Assembly: GCA_900313115.1 (NCBI GenBank)
Contig: OMPX01000224.1
Span: 1-34,479 of the forward strand
Length of the DNA: 34,479 nt
Reading direction: 5' to 3'
Source of the DNA: an uncultured bacterium
GTDB lineage: Bacteria > Cyanobacteriota > Vampirovibrionia > Gastranaerophilales > Gastranaerophilaceae
The notes under the pieces are model-generated. The model saw only the letters and a program-made list of their open reading frames with translations. It did not search any database and had not been told where the DNA came from. Positions 22,721 through 29,882 of this stretch are shown piece after piece. Each line of letters starts with the position of its first letter. Positions within the stretch are counted from its first letter, which is position 1. Both the position numbers and the translations under genes were made by a program.

Positions 22721-23360
22721 TTTTTACCTGTGAGCATTTAGAGTCTGCTTCGGACTTGTCTATTCCGTAAGATATATTTAGTGGTTTTCTCTTAAATAGT
22801 TTTTCAAAAGTATGTCTGAATAACCCCTGTTGGACTGTTATATATACATATTTTGTAGTGTTTAAGGTTACGGTTATTTGATATCTTCTTTTTTTATTCA
22901 TACAAATCGTCATATGGCTTTTGACTGCTAAAATATTGGTATTATCATTCGTTTTTAAACAACTAAAACTTCTGTTCCGTACATCTTTATTCTCGGATTC
23001 TTTTTCTAATTTCTGAATTTTATCAACTATACCAAACAGGTTTGTATTAGTTTTGTTATAGATAGCAGGCAAGTTTAAAATATCAAGGAAATCTGCTTCC
23101 GAAAAACTGTTATCATCAATTTTAATTGTGTAATCGTTTATTCCGTTATTATTGACAGTACCAATATACAATGAAGTTATATATGGTTTTTCACCATCCA
23201 TTTTTATTCCGACTACACAAAGTCTGTTCTCTGACAAGAACAATTCTTTATCTTTATATCGACCTAAATAGTACAAATGTTTCTTTGTTTTTAATACTAA
23301 TCTGACAAGGTGTATGACTCTCGTTTCATAATCTGTTTGTGATTTTTCTTGTAATTTCAT
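22710..23360 (-). CDS. Hypothetical protein, third member of the MRLK/J-operon family N-domain (216 aa)
   Basis: The first 110 residues (KLQEKSQTDY, HLYYLGRYKDKELFLSENRLCVVGIKMDGEKPYI) resemble the N-terminal domain of the 406- and 428-aa proteins encoded upstream (FALDWWCDRYYFLSENKVYAVYFDYLGEKYPY), but the rest differs and ends in the SEADSKCSQV junction-repeat tail. Preceded by AAGGGGTAAATT, a usable ribosome-binding site. The C-terminal half is basic. Function unknown. Confidence 0.7.
   Translation of the reverse strand: MKLQEKSQTDYETRVIHLVRLVLKTKKHLYYLGRYKDKELFLSENRLCVVGIKMDGEKPYITSLYIGTVNNNGINDYTIKIDDNSFSEADFLDILNLPAIYNKTNTNLFGIVDKIQKLEKESENKDVRNRSFSCLKTNDNTNILAVKSHMTICMNKKRRYQITVTLNTTKYVYITVQQGLFRHTFEKLFKRKPLNISYGIDKSEADSKCSQVKNDI
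22726..22757 (-). repeat. Junction repeat, copy 3 (short core)
   Basis: AAGTCCGAAGCAGACTCTAA and the following TGCTCACAGGT match copies 1 and 2 with few differences. Again it encodes an S-E-A-D-S-K-C-S-Q-V tail and provides the ribosome-binding site of the next gene. Confidence 0.9.
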
Positions 23361-23382
23361 AATTTACCCCTTTACCCCTTTA

Positions 23383-23565
23383 CTACTGAAATACTTTTTT
23401 CATGAAAGGATATCGTGTAAGAAGTTGTATAACTACTAATTTTGCCATTTCTGGACTGTTATTGATTGTTAATGCTAATTCCGAGTTGCGTAACAGTTCA
23501 AGAAACCTGTCCCGTTCGTATTTTGGCATATATTTCAGCATAAAACTCAATTCTTTTTTATCCAT
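23383..23565 (-). CDS. Small hypothetical protein, 60 aa
   Basis: Overlaps the end of the 406-aa gene by eight bases and has GGGAGAAATATA before its ATG, good evidence for coupled translation. The product is probably two or three helices (MDKKELSFMLKYMPKYERD, a proline, then KLVVIQLLTRYPF). Not recognised. Confidence 0.65.
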   Translation of the reverse strand: MDKKELSFMLKYMPKYERDRFLELLRNSELALTINNSPEMAKLVVIQLLTRYPFMKKVFQ

Positions 23566-24778
23566 TATATTTCTCCCATATTTTTGTATAGTCAGGAATT
23601 GTTAAATCCAACGGTAAAACGTCATATTTCTCGTTTAATTTCCCTGTATTTCCGTTATATTCCTCTATCACTTTTTGCCAGTGAGTATATTCTTTATCGT
23701 GAGAAATTTTTCCACCGTACTGTTTATAATAAATAGTTTTCGTATAATCATATTTTTTCTTCAGATAAACCGTAAGTTTTTCTAATGTTTCTTTATCCAT
23801 ATCCCAATGCAGAAATTTTGTATAAGCATTTACATACGGTTTTATTGATTTATATTCTGGTTTATAAAAATCAAGTGCTGCAATTTTTGTGTGTTCTTTA
23901 TTTCTGACAAGGAAATAAGGTTTTTCGTCATAACCTAAAACATCATCAATCCATATTTCAAAATCATCAGACGGTTCTCCTGACGGTCTTGTAACAAACC
24001 AACCTCTGTCTATTTCTATTGGCTGAATACATTGTTTTACGAACTCTAACGCATAAAAATTTGGTGCATTGAGTTCTTCACATTTTTTATGACAGTATTC
24101 AAAGAATGCCTTTTTGCATTGTAATATCTGATAATCAGATAGTTTACCCGACAAATCTTTTACATATATTTCACTCAATTTTTCAGGGAAAGTAGTAATT
24201 ATATAGCAATCAACATATATCTTTAATTCCGTTTTAGTTCTTTTATCATAAGCATAGATAAAGTATAACCAAGTATAATCATTATCCCGTTTTGCATAGA
24301 ACAGGTATCTGCCCTGATTAAATGTATCTTTTCTGTAGTTTTGCAGAAATTCTATCGCTTTTTTGTGCGGGACATCAACAAACTTATTAACGCAACATAG
24401 AGAATCTAACCATAACTGAACGAGTTCTTTTGTCAGAATTTTTCTCGTTATATCAAACTTTACCCCACGCACTTCGTTAAATTTTGGCGTTGTATCATCA
24501 GGTTTAACGACCTCAAAATCGGCTATCTCTCCATTTTTAAGAGTGATAATATAAGCAGAATTTATTACTGGTTTGTATGGATATTTTTCTCCAAGGTAAT
24601 CAAAATAAACAGCATAAACTTTATTCTCACTCAAAAAATAATATCTGTCGCACCACCAGTCGAGAGCAAAAACTCGTTTGGAATTTGGTATGCTAAAATA
24701 TTTCTTGACGGCTTCAATTTGTGCAAGAACAAACTCTGTGCAATATTTATCTTTGTCTAATCTGTCTTTTAATCTCAT
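23558..24778 (-). CDS. Hypothetical MRLK-family protein 2 (406 aa)
   Basis: Paralogue of the 428-aa protein just upstream: same MRLK start, N-terminal sensor-like beta domain, a central FLQNYRKDTFNQGRYLFYAK region (upstream protein: FLNSYTKETFRTDRFLFYPK), CKKAFFEY, FVKQCIQPI, and the same end (LDLTIPDYTKI). It starts four bases after the upstream stop. No catalytic signature, signal peptide or membrane segment is visible. Tandem duplication followed by divergence is clear; function is not. Confidence 0.78.
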   Translation of the reverse strand: MRLKDRLDKDKYCTEFVLAQIEAVKKYFSIPNSKRVFALDWWCDRYYFLSENKVYAVYFDYLGEKYPYKPVINSAYIITLKNGEIADFEVVKPDDTTPKFNEVRGVKFDITRKILTKELVQLWLDSLCCVNKFVDVPHKKAIEFLQNYRKDTFNQGRYLFYAKRDNDYTWLYFIYAYDKRTKTELKIYVDCYIITTFPEKLSEIYVKDLSGKLSDYQILQCKKAFFEYCHKKCEELNAPNFYALEFVKQCIQPIEIDRGWFVTRPSGEPSDDFEIWIDDVLGYDEKPYFLVRNKEHTKIAALDFYKPEYKSIKPYVNAYTKFLHWDMDKETLEKLTVYLKKKYDYTKTIYYKQYGGKISHDKEYTHWQKVIEEYNGNTGKLNEKYDVLPLDLTIPDYTKIWEKYNG

Positions 24779-24782
24779 ATTA

Positions 24783-26069
24783 TTACCTTAATTTTGTATA
24801 ATCAGGAATTGGTAAATCAAAAGATAGTGCTTCAATTTCTGAAAGTCTGTCTGCTTCTTTTTCTGGTGGAGTGTCAAAATTATCTTCGCCCCAACCCCAG
24901 CCAGCAGTATTGTGGTTGTATTCAAATATCAACTGCTGCCAGTTTGTTTTTACATATTTTTTATAGCCCTCGTATAAACTACCCCCACCGTGTTCATCTG
25001 CTCGGTCGCTCGGTTTTTTGAAGAACTCTGTCAGTTCTATTTTCTCCTGCTCATTGAGTTCCCACCCTAATCGTTTTACATTATCCCTTTTGTAAATCCC
25101 TTTCGTATTATAAGTCGGAGATTTGAAGTTAATAGTGGCAATCTTTGTTGTTTCCCAAAGGTATTGACTATCCGTTATAAAGAATGACGGTTCTTCATCG
25201 TCAAACGGAAAATCATAAACCCAAATTGCACCAAACAATTCTGGGTGGCAAAAACATCTGTGACAACACCATTCGTGCAAATCATCAACAGGCTGAACAC
25301 ATTTTTTCACAAGTTCTAATAACCAATAATTCTTTATTCCGTAGGTTTCATTGTCTGAATTAGCCAATTCTAAAAATGCCTTTTTGCATAACCGTTTTTT
25401 ATAATCAGAAACATTATCAGCATCAATAGCAATATCTTCCAGTCGTTTTGGCGGGATTATTGTCCACCTATTATTAATCTTTTCCCAATTGTCAGGAAGA
25501 TACAATTTCATCTCAACATCGTTCTTCAAATCATAGGCATAAATATTAGTTATGAAATTAGGATCTCCGTCTGCTTTCGGATAAAACAGGAATCTGTCTG
25601 TTCTGAAGGTTTCTTTTGTATAACTGTTTAGAAAATTGATAATTTCGCTGTATGGCAAATCAACTTCTTCGTTTATTTCTGACGGTTCCTTTAGCCATAT
25701 ACTGAACAAATCTTCAGTAAATGGTTTAGGGGTAAATTTAGGGGCAGGGAGTTTTTGTGTAGCATTAATATTTTGGAGAACGGTTGATACTTTGATATTA
25801 TTTATCCCTACCTCTGTCATTTTGTGTAGTTCAGCAAGTTGCATATTTTCTAAAACAAGATATTTCTTTTCATCGTATTGATAATCAATTTTCAGGGTAT
25901 AAACAGTTTTATCGTTCATGAAAAACTGCCAATGATTAAACCACCCGAGAAAATAGAACGGCTTATCGTTATCTATATTATCGGCAGCCTTAATCAGGTC
26001 AATAGTCTTTGCTATCGATTTTACATATAATTCATCACTGCGTTTATCTTTAATAGTTTTTAATCTCAT
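24783..26069 (-). CDS. Hypothetical MRLK-family protein 1 (428 aa), from a leaderless start
   Basis: First gene under promoter J. The ATG is six bases after the -10 box, so the transcript would begin at the start codon; the start is confirmed by the MRLK beginning shared with the next gene. Contains FYFLGWFNHWQFFMNDKTV, FLNSYTKETFRTDRFLFYPK, LCKKAFLEL, LVKKCVQPV and the end LPIPDYTKLR. A CCHRCFCH cluster (about residues 255-265) might bind a metal and is absent from the paralogue. Family not recognised. Confidence 0.8.
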   Translation of the reverse strand: MRLKTIKDKRSDELYVKSIAKTIDLIKAADNIDNDKPFYFLGWFNHWQFFMNDKTVYTLKIDYQYDEKKYLVLENMQLAELHKMTEVGINNIKVSTVLQNINATQKLPAPKFTPKPFTEDLFSIWLKEPSEINEEVDLPYSEIINFLNSYTKETFRTDRFLFYPKADGDPNFITNIYAYDLKNDVEMKLYLPDNWEKINNRWTIIPPKRLEDIAIDADNVSDYKKRLCKKAFLELANSDNETYGIKNYWLLELVKKCVQPVDDLHEWCCHRCFCHPELFGAIWVYDFPFDDEEPSFFITDSQYLWETTKIATINFKSPTYNTKGIYKRDNVKRLGWELNEQEKIELTEFFKKPSDRADEHGGGSLYEGYKKYVKTNWQQLIFEYNHNTAGWGWGEDNFDTPPEKEADRLSEIEALSFDLPIPDYTKLR

Positions 26070-26075
26070 ACCTAA

Positions 26076-26107
26076 ATTATAATAGGTATATATGTCAGAT
26101 TAGGATG
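26076..26107 (-). promoter_or_regulatory. Shared-family promoter, site J (MRLK operon)
   Basis: Minus strand: CATCCT, AATCTGACATATATACCTAT, TATAAT. The first hexamer is weaker than in other sites, but AATCTGAC and the spacing match sites B, F and I. The -10 is followed by TTAGGT and then the ATG. Confidence 0.8.
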
Positions 26108-26166
26108 GATATATAATAATAAATGATAAAATAAATTCGAAAACGTTTTATAAACACGCATTTTAG

Positions 26167-26194
26167 TAGTTTTACTTTTATAAAAGTAAAACTA
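26167..26194. repeat. Perfect 28-bp palindrome upstream of the AAA ATPase gene
   Basis: TAGTTTTACTTTTA followed at once by its exact inverse complement. It abuts the -35 box of the next promoter, a place where a dimeric regulator would block or assist polymerase. Confidence 0.9.
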
Positions 26195-26223
26195 TTGAAT
26201 TTTTGAAAGTTTTATTGTATAAT
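26195..26223 (+). promoter_or_regulatory. Ordinary sigma-70-type promoter of the AAA ATPase gene
   Basis: TTGAAT, 17 bases, TATAAT. It lacks the shared element, so this gene lies outside the regulon. Confidence 0.7.
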
Positions 26224-26241
26224 ACATGTAACGGTGATTAT

Positions 26242-27450
26242 ATGATAAACAGACCAATATTTTTAAATCAACTGATAAATTTTAAAGATAAAGACCTGAT
26301 AAAAGTAATTACAGGGATTAGAAGATGTGGGAAATCCTCCTTGTTAGAGTTGTTTGCTCAATATTTAAAGAATCAGGGGATTAGTGATGATAACATTTTG
26401 AAGATTAATTTTGAGATGTTAGAATTTGCTGATTTGAGTTATAAAGAACTTCATAAAATGGTAAAAGATAAAGCCGATGCGCTGAATAGCAAGTTATATG
26501 TTTTGTTTGATGAGATACAAAAGGTAGAGGGTTGGGAGCTTGCAGTTAATTCTTTGCGAGTGGATAGTGATGTTGATATTTATATAACAGGTTCTAATGC
26601 TTATTTGTTATCATCTAAGTTATCTACTTATTTATCGGGCAGATATGTAGAGATAAAAATGCAGCCGTTATCTTATAAAGAGTTTTTGACCTTTTATGAA
26701 CTTAAAGATATGACGAAGGATGAAAAGTTTAAGTTATATCTAAAAATTGGCGGAATGCCAGGGTTAAGTAATCTTGATTTAAACGAAACAATGATAACCC
26801 AAACGCTGGACGGGATTTTTTCAACTGTCATAATGAAAGATGTAATCAATCAAGCATCTGTCAGAGACCCTGCTTTATTAAACAAGGTTACGATGTTTTT
26901 AGCAGATAATGTTGGAAACTCGACATCTGTCAATAATATCAAAAATGTACTTGTTTCTGATAAGGCAATAACAAAAGGTACAACGACAGGAGTTATTGAT
27001 AATTATATCAAATTTTTAGAAAATGCGTTCGTGTTTTACAATGTAAAACGATATGATATAAAAGGGAAAGAATATCTGAAAACACAAGGTAAATACTATA
27101 TTGTAGATTTGGGGATAAGAAATTATTTACTCGGAGCAAAAAATCGTGATAGGGGACATGTATTAGAAAATGTTGTTTTTATGGAGTTGAAAAATAGAGG
27201 ATATCGAATTTTTATCGGAAAAGTCGGAGATAAAGAAGTTGATTTCATTGCAGAGAAACAAGATGAGAAATTGTATATCCAAGTAACAGAAACAATGATG
27301 GACGAAAATATACGCAAAAGAGAACTCGCACCGCTAAAATCAATCAACGATAACTATGAAAAAATAATACTCACAACGGATACATTATTTACAAACACCG
27401 ATGATGACGGAATAAAGATTCTTAATCTTGTTGATTGGTTATTGAGTTAA
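26242..27450 (+). CDS. AAA_14/DUF4143 family ATPase with nuclease-like C-terminal domain (402 aa)
   Basis: N-terminal ATPase with Walker A GIRRCGKSS (25-33), Walker B LFDEIQ (88-93) and the ITGSNAYLLS sensor (115-124), all typical of the AAA_14 family. The C-terminal DUF4143 part has VLENVVFMELKNRGYRIF and KEVDFIA, then LYIQV where nucleases of this fold would have E-x-K, as is common in the family. These ATPases are scattered widely among bacteria and their job is poorly known. I chose the ATG at 26242 (GGTGAT upstream); the frame can extend to 26203 but that runs into the promoter. Monocistronic. Confidence 0.9.
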   Translation: MINRPIFLNQLINFKDKDLIKVITGIRRCGKSSLLELFAQYLKNQGISDDNILKINFEMLEFADLSYKELHKMVKDKADALNSKLYVLFDEIQKVEGWELAVNSLRVDSDVDIYITGSNAYLLSSKLSTYLSGRYVEIKMQPLSYKEFLTFYELKDMTKDEKFKLYLKIGGMPGLSNLDLNETMITQTLDGIFSTVIMKDVINQASVRDPALLNKVTMFLADNVGNSTSVNNIKNVLVSDKAITKGTTTGVIDNYIKFLENAFVFYNVKRYDIKGKEYLKTQGKYYIVDLGIRNYLLGAKNRDRGHVLENVVFMELKNRGYRIFIGKVGDKEVDFIAEKQDEKLYIQVTETMMDENIRKRELAPLKSINDNYEKIILTTDTLFTNTDDDGIKILNLVDWLLS

Positions 27451-27590
27451 TTTTTGGTACATTTTGAAAGTTTTTTATTATTTGTAAATTTTTGCATTGT
27501 ACTTAATATCTACATATTATTTTTTTAAGTATAAACGTAGTCAATGCTAAATATGGATGCATTAACATAATAACGCAGATGGCTTATTTC

Positions 27591-29771
27591 TCAAGCATTA
27601 TGTTTATTAACAGATTTTTCCATGTGTATTTTGCAAAGCAAATTTACATAATAGTCAAAATAAGGAAGAATTAAATATGTATCAAATGTAAGAAAGTCAA
27701 TAAGTTCACTAATATCGTTACTTAAATTTAATGCAGTGTAAAATTGCTGCAGAGTTTTAAACGTAGAACAGAAGAATAGGTCATCTTCTGTTAAATTATC
27801 CTTATGTCTTGTATATTCCTCAATAAGATTTCTAAATTTATTTGATAGGGCATTTAAATTCTTTAATTCTTTATCTCTACTTTTATCATATGCATTAAAA
27901 GTCATATTTGCTAAATTTTCCGTTAAACGTTTTGCAATAACCCCTGAAGTAAAAAATGCATATTCACTAGCACACAAGGAAATGGAATAAATTCTTTTTC
28001 CTTGAGTGTTATCTAATGCATAAGTTGATAATGCATCATTTTTATCTTTATATAATTGCATCTTTTGATTATTTTCAAGTAAATGCAGTCTATGATGTAG
28101 AATCTGCTGTTGAGCCTTTAACATACCTTCACCAAGGCATTTAAGTATAGTTACTATATCGGCAGATACAAATTCATATGGTAGCCCACAGTTTTTTATT
28201 TCAATAAAGACAATTCTTTTATCATCTTCTAATATTAAATCACATTCTCCCTCTTTTTTAGTGATTTTAGGAGCATACGTTCCATATTTATAACAGTAAT
28301 GTTTCTTCTCTAATAACTTTTTTACAAAGGAATCTAGCCTATTTCCTAATCCCCTGCTAAATTCTCTTGAATGAAGAGCATCTTGAATAGTGTTACAAAA
28401 GGCATAACTTGAAAAATGAGATGACACAAAGAAATAATTTTCAGAATCCAATTTTACAAGAGGAAAGTGCTGTGATGTGGTAGAACTATAAAGATTTTTG
28501 TATTCAACATTAGAATCCTTGGCTTCAATAGAAAAATGTTCTAAAAATTCGTTAATAATTGGTTTACTTAAATGTACTTTTGAAGACAGTTTTTTATAGT
28601 TGATAATACTGCAAGGAGGTTCCGATAGTATTGCAGAGATTAGTCTTAAAAAACTTTTTGACTTATACAATTGAGGACAATTCCCCTGATTTAGGTATTC
28701 AGGTTCGTAAATGTCCTTTAATATACACTCTATAAAGTGTTTACTATATTGACTTGGAATGCATAGGTTTTCAAAAACTGTATTGTCAGCAATGAAATCA
28801 ATCAGATACAAAGCATCAAATTGTGTTTCTGACATAGGATTTGTACTATATACCCCCAATAAATCTATAAAATACTGGCTAACATCTATTAGTTTCCGAT
28901 ATGCAGTTTCTATTTTGGTTGTAAGAAGTGGAGCAAAAGGCTTATCTAAATGTTTCAAACATATCTGAATCAAATAATTGTACGGAACAGGGGTTTCTAA
29001 ATCTTCTTTACCCAACTGTTTATTTTTGCAGATAATATAACGGTCTAATTCAGGAATATATCTATTTTGTAATTCATTTTCAAATAATAATTTTAAAACG
29101 GTTTTTCCACCAATATCAGAGATTATATCTTCAATTTGCTTATGTATTTTATTTTCAGCAACATCAGTTGTAGTAATTTCTCCATTTTTAATGTCGTAAT
29201 CCTCACCGTAATTTAGATTAAAGTAATTTACAGCCGATATTATTTTATCCCTTTCTTTTTTTAATATTGAGCATTTTACTCCTGTTAGCAGGTACAAATC
29301 TATTCCTAATTCAAAGAATTTTTGCAGTGTATTAATATCACAAGGATAATAGTTCCCATCCCCTGTATAACACCATAAGTTATATATTATTTTGTAATAC
29401 TTTTCTAAGTTTTCATCTATGAAGTGATATTCATAATACAATTGATAAGACAAAGCCATAATATCAGAACCAGTATAAACTTCCTCCGATTTTATTTTTT
29501 GATACATTGAATATACTTGTTCATTATGTTTTTGCTTTTCTTCATTGCTGTATTCATTATATTTTTCTGGGTTGCTTTCTAATATAGCAAGGGCTTTGAT
29601 TTTATTTGATAATTCTTTATCAAAATTATAAACATCAGAAAGATTATATTTTTCTTTTATGTAATTTTCTTTTTCATCTTTGGAATAATTCAAGTACAAA
29701 ATTTTATCTTTTATACTGTTCATAAAAGATTCTTTTAATTTATTCACGATGTTGCTATTTCTTAATGCCAT
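27591..29771 (-). CDS. Large orphan PD-(D/E)XK nuclease (726 aa)
   Basis: A helical, lysine-rich N-terminal region of about 480 residues is followed by a nuclease core: GECDLILED with D511, then IVFIEIKNC with E524-x-K526, and a long helix GEGMLKAQQQILHHRLHLL with the expected glutamine. E509 may be a further metal ligand. The C-terminal 130 residues are helical. No helicase or methylase partner is adjacent on the same transcript except the Type III system 111 bases upstream. The ATG has no recognisable ribosome-binding site and lies close behind an AT-rich stretch with TAGAAT, so the start is less certain than the gene. Probably a standalone defence nuclease. Confidence 0.75.
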   Translation of the reverse strand: MALRNSNIVNKLKESFMNSIKDKILYLNYSKDEKENYIKEKYNLSDVYNFDKELSNKIKALAILESNPEKYNEYSNEEKQKHNEQVYSMYQKIKSEEVYTGSDIMALSYQLYYEYHFIDENLEKYYKIIYNLWCYTGDGNYYPCDINTLQKFFELGIDLYLLTGVKCSILKKERDKIISAVNYFNLNYGEDYDIKNGEITTTDVAENKIHKQIEDIISDIGGKTVLKLLFENELQNRYIPELDRYIICKNKQLGKEDLETPVPYNYLIQICLKHLDKPFAPLLTTKIETAYRKLIDVSQYFIDLLGVYSTNPMSETQFDALYLIDFIADNTVFENLCIPSQYSKHFIECILKDIYEPEYLNQGNCPQLYKSKSFLRLISAILSEPPCSIINYKKLSSKVHLSKPIINEFLEHFSIEAKDSNVEYKNLYSSTTSQHFPLVKLDSENYFFVSSHFSSYAFCNTIQDALHSREFSRGLGNRLDSFVKKLLEKKHYCYKYGTYAPKITKKEGECDLILEDDKRIVFIEIKNCGLPYEFVSADIVTILKCLGEGMLKAQQQILHHRLHLLENNQKMQLYKDKNDALSTYALDNTQGKRIYSISLCASEYAFFTSGVIAKRLTENLANMTFNAYDKSRDKELKNLNALSNKFRNLIEEYTRHKDNLTEDDLFFCSTFKTLQQFYTALNLSNDISELIDFLTFDTYLILPYFDYYVNLLCKIHMEKSVNKHNA

Positions 29772-29882
29772 ACTGATATGTATTATTCTAATATGGGTTT
29801 TAAGAAATATATGAAAATTTAATTAAAAAATAATAATTTACTTAAACAGTAATTTCTATATATTATTTATTTTTTAAAATAG

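Noticed and set aside
5216-26107. The shared element as a LexA box
   Set aside because: GAC-N7-GAC recalls the direct repeat of alphaproteobacterial LexA sites, but two sites have GTC in the second half, the distance to the -10 is invariant, and no lexA gene is present. A repressor site would not need such rigid phasing.
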